Assembly: GCA_949987705.1 (NCBI GenBank) | Contig: OX465286.1 | Coordinates: 19,357,676-19,421,675, forward strand | DNA length: 64,000 nucleotides | DNA from: Thereva unica | Taxonomy: Eukaryota > Arthropoda > Insecta > Diptera > Therevidae | Direction: 5' to 3' | In this document: positions 42,721-55,495 of the stretch, one piece after another | How the letters are laid out: every line of letters begins with the position of its first letter | Numbering within the stretch: the first letter of the stretch is position 1 | Program-made: the position numbers and the translations under genes | The notes under the pieces: model-generated | The model's input: only the letters and a program-made list of their open reading frames with translations | What the model was told of the DNA's origin: nothing | Database searches by the model: none

Positions 42721-44070
42721 CAAATCGCCTGTTTCCATACGCAGTGAGAGATTCAAGTACCTACCAGGGAGCAACATTTCCCTTCTTTTATGGCGCGAGC
42801 TCTACCATGGGCCTAGGATTGGTGGTGTATATTCCAGTACCAGGACTTCGGTTATAGACCCAATGTGGATCCACAAGCTCGGCAACAAGCCTACAGGGAT
42901 CTGCATTTTCTGGTTGTCAGACTATTCATGTGTTGGTTACAGTTGAGCTTGTCATATATAGATAGCGTCACTCCTAACTATTTGGCTCCTTATGAAAACC
43001 TTTTAGTACTGCTTGGGAGGATGAGTTCTGCCAGTCTCGACAATGTTCGTCTCTCGGTGTTTGGAGGCACAGAATCGATTTATCAGGATTGAAATTTAGT
43101 CCTACGCTGGCGCATCAGCTGAAGACCAAATTAATAGTATAGTACCTTCTGTCTCACCTGTTACTACACGATGGCAACATCGTCTGCGTAATCTTAGGTG
43201 GGGAAAAGTTTCGGCCAACAGTCGTTTTTCCAGAGCACCAAAAAATCTTTAAATGCTTTTCTTTATTCTTCTCTCACTCAAATACATAAGCAGCATAGAA
43301 GGGCTCTGAACCTCGGTCGGCCCCAGGAGCTTCTATTGCCCACTACTGTTCTAAGAGTTCATCTACAGCAAGGCTCTACAAAAGTGGAGATAAGATTAAC
43401 CATGGCCTGCCCTTTCATCATCTGATCTATTTGTACATGGCCAAAAGTATAGAGAAATGTGGCAAGTAGGTAATGCGCCAGTTTGGCCAGAGAGTTTACT
43501 GAATATTACGTCACACAATCATGCTTCAATAATATTGGTACTGCTCGGATGCTTGGGTTCGCTACCATGTCACGAAAAGGAAAGCTTTTGCTTAATTCCA
43601 ATCCAACGATCTTTTATTAATAGCAACTGTATATGAAGCTGCTCCCTCTAAAATATACAGGACAGTATCTTGCAAGAATCTGCCCATCTTGGTTTTTACG
43701 TGCCAAGTGGTTTATAGCCATACGTCTGGCAAAGAAAGAGAATTTGTCAATGACGTAAAACTCATCAAAACTGTCTGGCCGAAGTAGCGCATTACCTACT
43801 GTGACCTAAACGCTGCTGGAGTGAAGCTGAGATCGTGGATTTTCAATGGTCAATATCATTAAAACCAAGCGTATGGCGATCCCAAGATTAGAGTTGAGCC
43901 TGACTTACACGAGTCAGTACATTTGTCCCTTACACTATGGCAAATTGTACTGAGGCTTCAAGCTTTTGAAATATCCCGGCTTAAAAATAATGTACTACTA
44001 CTCTTTGTATGAGCGCGCATCAAGATAAATTCATTCTTGATTTGCAATATTTAACATTCTTGCGGAAATG
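42721..44070. other. Degraded LINE-like sequence and spacer
   Basis: Weak continuation of the minus-strand LINE to about 43200, then unassigned DNA. Short frames only; I could not support a protein domain. Confidence 0.35.
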
Positions 44071-44077
44071 AGTCGAG

Positions 44078-44552
44078 GTGTGGCTGCGTGGTGACTCAGA
44101 AAAAAGACTCGCCTTTTATATACTCATTTTATATTCGTGTCCTATCCAACACTACCCAAGATATAAGTGGATGTGGTTGAGAGGAAAACTTCATACAATA
44201 ACTACGAATAGAAGAAGGGACTTCAAGATGCCCGATGGCCCTACAAGGACTGTAGAGAATAGGAGAGTGAACCGACTCTATTGTTGCATGAAATATCTTA
44301 CAGAGCAAGGACTACTTGCAAAGACAGTATCTAAAAGATTGTGGGATGTGCTTTACATTTCATTCCATATATTCTAATCCGAGCAATTGGAGATTTCGCA
44401 AATATCTGATGAGAATTCTGTACGGCCTCCACCACAAAAATGTGGAAGAAGTCTGTCAAGTCATAAACCGAAAATCGACCCTAAAGCTGGCTACGGTATC
44501 GCATAGCCCCACAGTCTACAATATTATGAGAGAATATACAGCAACAAAATAA
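44078..44552 (+). other. Unrecognised open stretch
   Basis: Two overlapping plus-strand frames (44078-44377 and 44316-44552) contain RRRDFKMPDGPTRTVENRRV and NVEEVCQVINRKSTLKLATV. I do not recognise a domain. Given the flanks, old LINE ORF1 or other mobile-element sequence is the likeliest source, but this is not shown. Confidence 0.3.
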
Positions 44553-44821
44553 CCTGACACAATTAAGTAGAATGCCTTAAGCGTCGTAGATGGCACCAAA
44601 AACATACGACACGCAAATGTCAGGTATCAGCTAAAACAAATTCTTAAAGATAAGACACCTGTCGACGGTGCCTCCAGGAGAACAAAACGACCATACATAT
44701 TTGTGTCATTGTCTGTCCCTGGCGAGGAGGAGGCTGCTATTATAGGCTTAGGTTTGGTTAGGTGTAGAGCTACCTCCAGTGCAACCGGAGGCCAGAGCTT
44801 TGATGCTGCAATCTCGTGCAT

Positions 44822-44997
44822 AGGCCGCACCATAAAAGAAGGGAAATGAGCGCCCATATTGAGAATAAGGAAATAAACCGGTAATTTGCGTTTTAACAAA
44901 CAACCAGAGTGGAAGTTGCTCGCTTGTCGGGACGTGAGACCCTCACTTCGCATGGAATCAGGCGGTTTTTAGATTCCCTTCTTTTATGGTGCGGACT
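44822..44997. mobile_element. MITE with CATAAAAGAAGGGAA termini, copy 1
   Basis: Left end AGGCCGCACCATAAAAGAAG, right end CTTCTTTTATGGTGCGGACT, inverted repeats of about 24 bp with one mismatch. The 176-bp body has no coding sense. A relative of 251 bp with the same termini type lies at 55942-56192. I see no clear target duplication. Confidence 0.75.
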
Positions 44998-45029
44998 CAA
45001 TCTAAAGTGCAAATGGTTATTTAAAACAT

Positions 45030-46260
45030 GTTGTTAAAGTTCGATAACGGACACTGTCAATGTGATGATTTACTTAGCAAAGGTCGTAATGCATGTGAAT
45101 AAGAGTTGCGCGCATTGCTAGCCCTTGACGTGAAAAATACTTTCAATACCGCGGAGTAGAGGAAGATGGCCGCAGCGCTAAAATAACCTGGATACATCAA
45201 AATGTCTAGGGTGCATTGTAATAAAATTCCATGTAGGTAGAGAACGAGTCAGACTAGGGTGTGGGGGAGTACAGGACTACCTTTGGAGTCTCCCAAGGAT
45301 TAGGCCCTCCTGTGCTTATCATCATATACTTGGGTTACACTTCCCACGAAAATCAGTCATTATCAGGTTTATTGGTCGCAGGATAGTTAAGAGGAGGCAA
45401 ATAATCTCTACCTATCGGCTAAGTGCTCTTCGAGCATGCTTTGCATACCGTACTACGTCCGATGAAGCATTTTGTCCTTCAGATCAAGTTTACTACTATA
45501 CATTACACCATGACTCGAATGGCATGACGGACTAGTCGTACAAAGAGTGACTCCTAAGCTTCATCGTATCATAAAAAAAATGTGTCATAGCAGGAATGGC
45601 CTCTTTGGATATGTTGTCAGCGGAGATTAGGAGCTTGTACAACACGGAATAAGCAAGGAGAAGCCTAGGGTAGTGTAATGGATTGTGGTGCTTGGCCAGT
45701 CCTTCGCAGCATGGCAGAAAAACCGTGGGACAAGTCTAATAAGCGCCGATGGACCCATAGACTCATACCAAATGCGAAGACGTGGGTGGACATGAGGGAA
45801 AATAAGGTGAAGTGAGTTATTACCTCATACAGTTCCTGAGTGGGCATGAAGGTTATAGGGTAATATCTTCGTCCCGTCAGGTTGGACGATTCACCGTACC
45901 TCCCAGCATACCCGGACGATAACGCGAACACGAAGAACAACCTTTTTAAATATGCCCCAGAGGTTTTCGGAGCACCAGGACTCTGCTGTAAACAACCGCC
46001 GAGGCACCAGCTAATATCGGAGAACATATCCTGGACCATATAATGTTGGAGGATGTGAAGAGAATGGTGGAAGAGATAGCAGCTATATAGCTGAGCTGCA
46101 GCCGGCAGCCCTGTTACGCAATGGCTTAATCCGGGGCATTTGAGAGTTGAGAAGGAGAAGGTGGCAAGCGGGGCGATTGAGAGTTGAGAAGGAGAAGGTT
46201 CTTCTCTCAGGCTAGGGCTAGAGAAGCGCAAAGTCGAAATGCAGAAACTATTCTGTAGAG
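45030..46260 (+). pseudogene. Strongly decayed R1-like LINE fragment
   Basis: Plus-strand traces: LALDVKNTFNTAE (first palm motif), TTFGVSQGLGPP (palm GVPQG motif), MAEKPWDKSNKRRWTHRLIP and NAKTWVDMRENKV (R1 C-terminal WTHRLIP region), with a decayed tail to about 46000. A 188-codon antisense frame at 46231-45665 is a shadow. Older than the R1-like copy at 37950-40250. Confidence 0.65.
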
Positions 46261-46784
46261 TGCTGTCGATGCCCCAACCCCCGCTGGAAGCATGGACGCC
46301 CAGAGTTTAGGGATGCCAAACTGGACGACATAAGCCCAAGAATCGGAACTCAGTAGAGAGAACAGTTACAACAGGCTAGGACCGGATCCCGGTTGTGGAG
46401 CCCTCAAAGAAGAAGCCACTTCTCTTACAAAAAAAATGCATAGACAGTAGGTCGCTAATCAATAAACCCTACTTGTTCGGGCACTGGGGAATACACCTTC
46501 GAGTGAAAGTGACGTTGATGACGCCAGGACAAAATAATACCTTTACGGTTCGTACCATTCAGGACTCAAACGTCATATACAAAAGGGTTGGATGAGTTTA
46601 GTCTGAGAAATAGGACACTACCTTCTGTATTTCCGGCCCTAGCAGCGGTGTCTCCTGTCTTAGGCATGGACCTTAGGCGTAGGTGGACGGACGTATACAC
46701 TCTTTGCTGTTAGACCGGAAGAGAGAACATCAAGAGAGGTTCGTGGAGCATCTTGGAAATTGTCCTTCTACTCGAACGTCTGCA
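46261..46784. other. Spacer left of a SINE
   Basis: No supported feature; may contain further LINE debris. Confidence 0.3.
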
Positions 46785-47218
46785 TTTTTTTTATGTGATA
46801 AACTTAGGGAAAGCCCCTTTGTAATGTCGACAATCTATTTTTTCGTATAGGCTGCAATGCCGAACAGCAGCTATAGTCGGAAGATATAGGGGAGAGAGAG
46901 AGAAGCACTGCCACAACCTATCCGTAATATTTGATTCCACCTACTCCCAACCATTACCACCGTGAGTCTGATCATGGGGCATCGAGAACAACTCGCTGGA
47001 GTTTTATGCCTCCTGAAACGAGTTGAATCTCATCAACGGGGAAGCGGGGAAGGACTAGGGAAGGCTATGACAGGAGGAATTAGGAATGTAAAGAGGGAAG
47101 AAGAAAGAAAGAAAGTTATGTAAGTGGGAAAGGCGAAGGACCGTGGTGCTGCCGGGATTTGAACCCGGGACCTCTGGGATGGTAGTCAAGCGCCTTGCCT
47201 CTAGACTACCGAGGCCCC
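46785..47218 (-). repeat. tRNA-derived SINE, copy 2
   Basis: Same family as 9014-9464. Minus-strand head GGGGCCTCGGTAGTCTAGAG, B-box GGTTCAAATCC, body with AACTCGTTTCAGGAGGCAT and a tail ending ATCACATAAAAAAAA. Slightly diverged with small deletions. Confidence 0.87.
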
Positions 47219-47769
47219 GAGGTATACTCTAAATGCGCCTTCTTTCAGTTCGGCCTAGGCTTCACAGATTTGGTAGAGAAAGGATGAACAAGCGTATACC
47301 CGCTGGTATAATTTTCGCACAGAGCGCGACATAGTTCGCATTGGCATTACAGAAACGCAAATCCCAGTCAGTGGCTTGGAAGAAGCGAATAAGACCCAAC
47401 CAGTTGGCTTTCCCATAGTGCCAGACAGTTTTTTAAGGAGCTGTGGTGGTTGTGGTCGAGGATTAGTATGGGGAACAAGCGCTAGTTTTCCCAACTTTCA
47501 ACCTGGAGGACCAGTCCGGTATTTGCTTCGTTTTTGGAGTGAAACACTCGCCCTTCACACCCTTCTCCGTCTGTTACTCTTGTATATAGACAAGAGCATC
47601 CAGGGGTCACCCGATGTAAAGCCAACATCTTCTTGGAGGTGGAGGTAGGATTCGGTAGCTATAGATCGCGTAGGTCTTAGATCACAGATGGCGTTTCTCA
47701 GGATTTCTACACTTTGATGTACCGGCACCAACAAAGGTCCCTAAAGCTATTACTGCCATTTGACCCGGA
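47219..47769. other. Unassigned sequence right of SINE copy 2
   Basis: A frame at 47376-47648 has no recognised domain. Nothing else to support. Confidence 0.3.
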
Positions 47770-49780
47770 CACGGGCACATTTTAAATAGAAAATGTAATT
47801 GTGATTTAGGAATTAAGATGGTACAAACACACATAGTGTTTGGGGTGGGGGGGGACTAAGGCCGTACAGTTAAGCGAGATTTTTATTGTTATATGGCATT
47901 TAAGATAAAGTATGAAATTGGAGATTGTAAGTAAAAAAATAATACACATATGCACATAAGCACAATACGCATCACCATCAAAACACACACACGCATACGT
48001 ACACAAGCACCACACAAAAACGGAAACCCACTCAAATATTAAATATAACAAAAAGGACACCGCACTTTCTAAATAAGAAGAAGCAAAAGACAACGTAAGG
48101 TAATCCCTCCCCCAACTTAAGACGTTCCCACATGCATACCTAAGTTAATACACGTATATGCACGTCCCACAACTGTGCGGTTTTATATTTATACAGTGTA
48201 TTTACATATGCACATATATATGTAGATGTTTCTATGTATATATAAAAGGCAGAAGAGAACATTTATATTTCTTTGAGAAGAAGAAGGCGGTGAAAACGCA
48301 AAAAGGGCTCACTTGGAAAACCTTCTTCTTGTGTTCTTACCCCATAACGATTTTGGGGCAAAGAAAATATGTAGGAACGGGGGTCGGCTTTTGTGGGTGG
48401 CTTGGAATAGGTATGGGGCTAGTGGGCGGTGTGTGGAGTCGGGGCGCAGCGGTAGGATAGATGGATGGATGGATGGTAGTGGATTGGTGGGATGAAGGGA
48501 AGGTCACCTTTTTGGGGATAGCGAACACAAAACTTAATTTATATTCAACTATTTCTTGTGCACTAAATCCTTGTATAATGCTCCCCTTAGGAGCTTTCTT
48601 TGCGTTTTATTCAAGTTTCTGCTATAACATAAACCCGAAAACCTTTTCTCTATCCTTTAACCGTTCGCCTTTGCCACCATATCAGGGTGCCAGTTCCATT
48701 CCTTCCACAAAATTTCCTCAACTCTCTGTGCTCCTTCGCTCTGCTCGTGTCTTAAAACCATACAAAAGATAGACGAGAAAATGTTCGGTTCGGTTAACAG
48801 CAAAAAATATATACGGAAAAGGGTGCCTGGTTAAAGGATGACTGGCGGTGGCATAGTCGTCAACTGGGCGGCATGAGGGATGCATGCGAACCGTGGGGGG
48901 GAGGGGGGAGGACACTGTGTGTGTGCGAACAGTCTCTGAATATGGAAGCGGCGGTGGCGGGGGGTGGGGTTAAGATTTTTGGTAAGAAAAGCACACGGTA
49001 TATATCAAGAAAATGGTTAAAGATGGGTCTAGTGCTAGGCTACAGAAGAAGAGTTTCAAGTTGCTAAAGAAGAACCGGTGTAAAGGGCTCTGGTAAGCCC
49101 TGTGGGCTGAGGAACCATCATGGGGGAGGGGGGTGGTTGTAGTAATGGTGGTAGTATATTATACTGTATGGTAGGTACATGGTGGGCAATAGTAAATTTG
49201 TTTTTTTTTTGCTTTAGTGGGGGTAAAAGACGAAGGTTCAAAACCTTCTTCTTTGAATGTCACATATCATTTAACTTTGTGCTTTATGTATGTAAAATCC
49301 CCCAAGAAAACAAAAGGGGTTTTAACCAAAAAAGATGTGATATTATAAGACCACAATGCCGTTAAGGGAAGAAACTTTGAATAATGGCTTTTTGTCAGGG
49401 CTTCACTGTGGAGAGAGAATATAGAGTTATATACATATAAATATATTGTATATATGCTTAAAATTATAAAGAAATAACTAAATAAATGTGTATAGTGAGG
49501 AGTGGAATAAGAATAACAGAGAGGTGGGAGAGAGAGCTTGTTTTAGGTGAAAAGGGTCCTTTCTTATCTTTGCTACAGACATTGAGAATTTAATAAGATT
49601 TTCTATAGTATATTATTTATGGTTTTAAATGCTTTTTGTTATTAAAGGCGGGGGGATACTGTTTTCTAAAAAAATTGTTTGTATTTTTTGTATTGTATTA
49701 CCAAGTATTTTCGTTTTGCAGTCCAAAAACTGATAATTTTCTACGAAGGACATAAACAATATAATTTATTGCGTCTATCG
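47770..49780. other. Spacer island with microsatellites
   Basis: Contains ACACACACGCATACGTACAC (47985), ATGGATGGATGGATGG (48461), G-runs (47846, 48895) and AT-rich tracts. Short proline- or serine-rich frames reflect composition. It looks like unique intronic or intergenic DNA; no exon is supported. Confidence 0.4.
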
Positions 49781-49879
49781 ATGGGCAATTAATTGAATTT
49801 TGTAGGGATTTTTTTTTTCGATTTTACAACCAATTTTTCGAATGCTTCTAATAAAGTAGCAATACAGTAGTAGCCAGCG

Positions 49880-52213
49880 TTGTGGGCGTATAAAGAACCC
49901 CCTAGCGGAGCCGCGGAGAAACAGAGCATGGAGCAAATCAGTGTTCCTACCAGCCTCTCCTCCTTCCTCCTGAAGACTATGGACAAGGTTCTTGACAGGC
50001 ATATTAGAGTGGTTCTTACAGCGAACCCACTTCACTGCCTGCAATTCGCCTGCCGGCCAGGCAGATCTACAGAGATTGCCATTCTTGAGCTAGTGAGAAA
50101 TATTGAAAAGTCCCTCAGGGCCAAGGAAATACATATCTCTCTGTGCCTTTTTTTTATGTGAAAGACTAGAGTCTCAGGAAACGCCCTTTATACTGTGTCG
50201 ACAATCTATTTTCTTCATATAGAGTGCAATGTCGAACAGCAGCTCTAGTCGGGGAAGGAAGGAGCTGACACAACCTACCAGAGATATTTTTCAGTCCACC
50301 TACTCCCAACCATTACTTTGACATCGGGGCATCGAGAAACAACTCGCTGGAGTGCTATGCCTCCTGAAACGAGTTGAATCTCAACAACCAACCGATGACA
50401 TGCGCTTTGGTGGAGCGGGGAAGGGCTAAGGAAGGCTATGACAGAAGGAATCAGGAATGTAAAGAGGGAAGAAGAAAGAAGGAAAGTTATATAGGTGAGA
50501 AAGTGGAAAAGGCGAAGGACCGTGGGGCTGGCCGGGATTCGAACCCGGGACCTCTGGGATAGTAGTCATGCGCCTTACCTCTAGACTACCGAGGCCCCCT
50601 TTGCAAACATTGGGGGTGCATTCGCCAACCTTCGACGCGATCAATGAAGCCGCGGTAAAAAAAAGGCATTCATCCCCACTGCAAGATGGATCACGTCGCT
50701 TCTCAACAGCAGAAACAGCTGAGATGAATCGATAACGATAATGGCTGCTAAAAGCTGTTCTCAAGGGAGCGCCCTATCATCCCTATGGTTGGTCAATCGT
50801 GATTGACGAACTTCTTGCCGACCAGAAAAGCCGGGGCTTTAAAGCAAAGGCCTATGCCGACGATGTCGTCATAACAATTAGTGGCGATTATGATGGCAAC
50901 GTTTCAGACCTCTTGCAAGTCGCTCTGTCTAATGTGCTTAACTGGTGTCGGAGCAAGACCTTGGGTATTAACCCGCAAAAAACTGTCATCGTACCATTTA
51001 CTAATAGAAGGTAGCTAAATTGAAAAACTCCCTCTTTGGATGGTAAATAAATGGTTTTATCAAAGGAGGCTAAATATCTAGATATAATCCTGGATCAAAA
51101 GCTATCCTGAAAACCTCGGATTGAGAGAGTAACTGCCAAGGCAATTACATCTCTCCATATTTGCCGTCGATTTGTAGGAAAAACGGGCCTCAAACCGAAG
51201 TTGATTTTTCGGCTATATACGTCATAAGGCCCATGGTCACGTTCGCATCCCACCCACCGCATGGTGGGCCAAGATCAAACAAAACGGTGCTGTAATTAAG
51301 CTGGCCAGGGTGCACCTGAGGTGGTAGCATGTAAGTTGTTTCAATCGACCTCTTCATACAAAAATCCACCCGTGTTCGACTGTGGCTATGAACCTTCCTC
51401 CGCTCCACCTAGCAGTGAAAAAGTAGACTCTGACGGGGACGCGAGCTTTGGATCATTTATCGATTTTCAAGAAGCTGAACCTGGAGCCAATGATATCATT
51501 GTCCGATACTACACCTGCCACTCTTAGCTTTGACAAACCGAAGTAGGTCAGAGTGGCAACATTGCAGGCCCCTCTTTAGAGGAAGCACGGTCTTTTGGTA
51601 TATAGACGGTTCCAAAGCCGATAAAGGGGTAGGACCGTATATGGCCCAAGAAGCAAGAAATATCCATGGCTTAGTGCCCAGAGCTGAGCTGCTCGCCATA
51701 CAGGTGTGTGCTCAGACTTGTATTAATAGAGCTCCAAATAGCTCTAGCATTTTCTCAGACAGTCAAGTTGCCCTGTTGGCCATTAAATCTCACAGGGTGC
51801 CATTAAAGACTGTCCTGGTATCTCTGAAATCCCTCAGCAGGAGCAACAATGTGACGATAGTGTGGATTCCGGACTACGAAAGTCACATTGGAAATGAAAT
51901 AGCCGACGGAGCCTGGATATAGTAGGGACAAACTTACCACCTGTCTCTCCGGAACCTTTCTGCAGCTTAGCAAGCTGCCAGCTAAGAACGGCCATCAAGA
52001 ATGGGGTCGACGAGCTGTTTCTTCATAGCTGGGCAAGGATCCAGGGTGCTCGTCAAGCTAAATGATTCATTGAAATCGATAAAGCTAAAGCGGGCAAACT
52101 TTTAAATATCAGGAGGTGGGAGCTAAAAATAATAACAGAGCTCCTGACGGACCACTGTTTGCTTAACTACCATCTAAACAAAATAGGACTTCAGTGAGAT
52201 CAGATGCAAACTT
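49880..52213 (+). pseudogene. LOA-like LINE polymerase with RNase H, split by a SINE
   Basis: Plus strand. SLSSFLLKTMDKVLDRHIRV and LQFACRPGRSTEIAILELVR are RT motifs 1-2. The protein is interrupted after AKEIHISLC by a SINE (50148-50599) and resumes with ANIGGAFAN (first palm motif, its aspartate lost). AKAYADDVVITISG carries the catalytic YADD, and LNWCRSKTLGINPQKTVIVP follows. An RNase H domain (51530-51922) reads FWYIDGSKADKGVGPYMAQE, PRAELLAIQV, IFSDSQVALLAIKS and IPDYESHIGNEIADGA. The C-terminal zinc tail is cut off by another SINE at 52214. RNase H after RT is characteristic of the LOA/I group. Confidence 0.85.
50148..50599 (-). repeat. tRNA-derived SINE, copy 3, inside the LOA-like LINE
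   Basis: Minus-strand head GGGGCCTCGGTAGTCTAGAG with A-box-like TAGTCTAGAGGTAAGGCG and B-box GGTTCGAATCC, body about 370 bp, tail TTTCACATAAAAAAAA. The LINE frame is cut at a CTGTGCC/TTTGCAAAC boundary. This is the best preserved full-length copy. Confidence 0.9.
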
Positions 52214-52484
52214 AGGGGCCTCGGCTGTCTACGGAGTAAGGCGCCTGGCTATCATCCCAGAGGTCCCGGGCTCGAACCCCGGCAACACCCCGGTCCTTAG
52301 CTTTTCCCACTTCCCCACCTACATTACTTCCCTTCTTTCTTCCTCCCTCTTTACATTCCTGATTCCCCTGTCATAGCTTCCCCTAGCCCTTCCCCGGTCC
52401 CCAAGCGCATTTTATTGGTTGGTTGATGAGATTCAACTCGTTTCAGGAGACATAACACCCCAGCGAGTTGTTTCTCGATGCCCC
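52214..52484 (+). repeat. tRNA-derived SINE, copy 4, 3'-truncated
   Basis: Plus orientation. Head AGGGGCCTCGGCTGTCTACG, B-box GGCTCGAACCC, then GATTCAACTCGTTTCAGGAG. It stops at CTCGATGCCCC (52484), where a 5'-truncated LINE begins without gap. The missing 170 bp of SINE tail is not found on the LINE's far side, so the junction involved a deletion. Confidence 0.85.
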
Positions 52485-53847
52485 TCTGAACATTTGTGTT
52501 GTTAATGCAAGAAGCTTAAGAAATAAAATGGATGAATTCAGATTAATGTTGGAACTCAGGAAAATTCATGTTCTGTTGGTAAGTGAGACTTGGTTGAAAA
52601 CTGGAGTCCCGTCTGCTCTAGTTTCCCTTCCTGGTTTTTTGATGCATCGTAATGATCGCATAGGTCGTACTGGTGGGGGTGTCGCCATATATTGTGCATC
52701 ATTGCTCTCCTCAAAAGTGGTGGGCAAATCGTGTGGCTCGCAACTTGAATTTATTGCGGTAGAAGTAAAATCTGCCGGTGACAAATGTGTTGTAGTCAGT
52801 GTATACTGTCTGCCCAATAGTTTTAACACTGAGATTGGTACTCAACTTGCCAACCTTATTGCAAGGCTCTCTCTGCACTACGAAAACATAATTGTTGCCA
52901 ATAATCGTTCGACTGCACTTAAGCAATTCCTTGTATCGCTGGATTTACATATCTTGAATGAACTACCAACATGTTTGAACTGCCAGAATCCCTCCCTACT
53001 CGATATTCTAGCTACCACTGCCACGGATGCTGTATTAAAACACAGTCAAATCTCCCCGCCTAGTTTTCTTGATCATTACCTACTATTTCTCTCAACTAAG
53101 TTTGCATTTTCTCCTCCCTCTTCTTCTTCTTCCATTTCGTATCGTGACTATAGCAATATTAATTTAGATCAGCTTTCTGAAGTCGCTGCGGCAATGCCGT
53201 GGGATGATATCTATTACACCACTTGTATCGACACTAAAGTTGATCTATTAACTGCTTTTATTCATCACCTGTTTTATCAGTGTGTACCTATAGTAACGAG
53301 AAGGCGCCAGGTATCTCGCCTTTGTCCATGGTATTCCCGTGAACTCCGCGATCTGATAAATCAGCGTGAGTCTATGTATAGGCGCTATCGCAGGACCGGG
53401 ATTCCTAGGTATCGTAATGCTTACAAACAACTACGCAATCTAATCACTTGTAAAGTCAAATCTGCTAAACGGGAGTTTTACTCCCGCAAGCTTGATCCCG
53501 CTCTAAATTCCAAACAACTTTGGTCCAATGTTCGTTCTTTATGTATTAATACTTCTGTACCCACACCTTCCGATGTGGAATTAAATCTTCTCAATGCTTC
53601 CTTTATTCAATCTCCTCCCGATCCCACACTCCCCTCTCCCACGTACTCCTCATCATCTAGCTCACTCAGTACTGATGGTTTCAACTTTCGTTGTGTAGAC
53701 TCCTGTGAAGTTCTTGAAACATTGCTGTCCATCTCATCTAACAGTATCGGTTGTGATGAAGTTTCTCCGCGATTTCTTAAGTTACTCTCTCCACTAATTC
53801 TGGAAACCATCACTCATATCTTTAATTACTGCGTGACAACTTCATAA
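52485..53847 (+). pseudogene. LINE endonuclease and linker
   Basis: Frame of about 450 codons without a stop. LNICVVNARSLRNKMDEFRL and VLLVSETWLKTGVPSALVSL, then RNDRIGRTGGGVAIYC and FIAVEVKSAG, are motifs of the APE-type endonuclease that nicks the target. The later part (WYSRELRDLINQRESMYRRY, LDPALNSKQLWSNVRSLC) is the conserved linker before the RT. It ends at a stop at 53847, and the RT continues in another frame, so one frameshift occurred near 53835-53860. The catalytic residues at the extreme N-terminus are lost through truncation. Confidence 0.87.
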
Positions 53848-53849
53848 GT

Positions 53850-54729
53850 GCCCCTGATTTGGAAAAGTCTGTTGTGATTCCATTACCAAAAAAATCCTGT
53901 CCAGTAGATTTAACAGATTATCGTCCTATTAGTATTCTTCCCTTTCTTGCCAAAGTCTTTGAGAAAATTCTCTTCGGTCAGATCACGAGCTATATTGAAT
54001 CTAACAATTTCCTTTCTAAACTACAATCTGGCTTCCGTAAAAACCATAGCTGCGAAACTGCTGTATTGAAGGTAACTTCAGATATTCGTTCAGTCCTCGA
54101 TCAGGGTGATGTAGGATTACTTGTTCTTCTTGATTTCTCCAAAGCTTTTGACTCTGTAGTTCACTCGCGTTTGCTTTCCAAACTTAGGACATTCTATAAT
54201 TTTTCTTCTTCTGCCATCAGAATTTTCTCCTCCCTTCTGTCTAATTGGTTACAGTGTGTTCGTCATAACGCGGTTGCGTCTTCATTCATACCAGTACTTG
54301 TAGGGGTTCCACAAGGCACAACTCTCGGTCCTCTCCTTTTCTCGCTGTATGTCAACGATGTTACCTCCGTTATTCAACGCTGCTCATTTCATCTATATGC
54401 TGATGATCTTCATTTGCACACCTCGTGTCCCCCTAGTAAAATCAGATCTTGCATCTCAAATCTTAATGATATTCTGTCCCAAATAAATTAGTGGAGTTCT
54501 TCCAATTTTCTCAAATTAAATCCTAATAAGTCCAAAGCACTCATCCTTAAACGTCCCAATAGGTCCCTGGACAATATTCCAAATATCGTCCTTGATAATA
54601 TTCCTCTTCCCTTTGTTGAATGTGTCAATAATCTCGGTATTATTATTAATGACAGACTATCCTGTTGCGATCATGTCTCACTTATACTTTCCAAGATCTA
54701 TGGCACATTGCGTAAACTTTGGCTCTATG
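53850..54729 (+). pseudogene. LINE reverse transcriptase domain
   Basis: KSVVIPLPKKSCPVDLTDYR, PISILPFLAKVFEKIL, LSKLQSGFRKNHSCETAVLK, LLVLLDFSKAFDSVVHSRLL (first palm aspartate), VGVPQGTTLGPLLFSLYVND and FHLYADDLHLHTS (catalytic YADD) form a complete RT core. A TAG stop at 54489-54491 falls in LSQIN-stop-WSSSNFLKLNP, probably a glutamine codon changed to stop; the frame is otherwise open to the hAT insertion. Apart from this stop and flanking frameshifts it is well kept. Confidence 0.9.
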
Positions 54730-54960
54730 CAGTGGCGTAGCGTGGGGGGTGCCGAGGGGGCCATTGCCCCGGGGGGCGTAGATGTTGGGGGCGGCGGCCA
54801 AACTGGACAGAGCTAGAGATGCTGCTGGTAACATCAGGCCCTAACCATTGCCACATCCAACACGATGTCCTGGCTGATGGTGTCTATAGGCCAAACCTAA
54901 ATGTGAAGGGAAGTGAAGTGATGTGAAGTTAGGTACCATTCCATATAAATGTATGAGAGC

Positions 54961-55080
54961 AAGGACGGCGCTTTCATAAGTGAAAATGGTGCACTTGCAC
55001 CGGGCGCAATTTCAGAAATTAAGATTTAAAAAAAAATTGAAAAAGTGATCCCATTGTCATATATTACACGAAATGCACCT
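54961..55080. mobile_element. Terminus of the GCGCCCGGTGC hAT family (fragment)
   Basis: CAAGGACGGCGCTTTCATAA and GGTGCACTTGCACCGGGCGC match the inner-facing right end of the element at 60866-62008 (other strand). Only one end is present. Confidence 0.7.
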
Positions 55081-55089
55081 TCTGTGGGT

Positions 55090-55190
55090 TTTACCATTGC
55101 CTTCTGCAAGGTGTGGCCAATGCAATTTCATTTAGTTCGCCTGATTTTGTCGTCTTTCCTTTCTTGGCTGGCACGGTGCCATAGGTCATG
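55090..55190 (-). pseudogene. RTE-like LINE scrap
   Basis: The plus-strand phrases TTCGCCTGATTTTGTCGTC and CTTGGCTGGCACGGTGCCAT match the C-terminal region of the LINE at 36523-37216 (36780-36830). About 100 bp only. Confidence 0.6.
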
Positions 55191-55495
55191 ATTTGTAATT
55201 CAAATAAGTCGTATTATTATAGATCACTACTTCGGCGAGAAACACCTGGATCGCCTCTGTTCTGAAGTTTTTGAAAGCGGCTTCTACGTCCAGTAAGACT
55301 GTTAAGTGGACTGCTTTGTTATGCAAGACTCTACCGTAGAAACCAATATATGCAGTGCAGTGACCACCTATTATCCTTCGAAATATAAAGGATTGGAGAA
55401 CGACATAGAGACCTTCGTTATGGAGATTCCAGTTTGTAGCATTATTAGTGCTAGAAATAGTTAAGGAAGTGCAGCTTACAATGAAAATCATCGGA
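55191..55495 (-). pseudogene. LOA-like RT scrap
   Basis: The minus-strand frame contains NKAVHLTVLLDVEAAFKNFR followed by TEAIQVFLAEVVIYN. LDxExAFxN is the first palm motif region of LOA/R1-type polymerases. No other motif is present. Confidence 0.65.

Noticed and set aside
45665..46231. 188-codon minus-strand frame
   Set aside because: Antisense to a decayed R1-like LINE whose plus-strand motifs are recognisable.
47985..48020. CRISPR-like short repeats
   Set aside because: Simple AC-rich microsatellite without unit-spacer structure, in a eukaryotic context.
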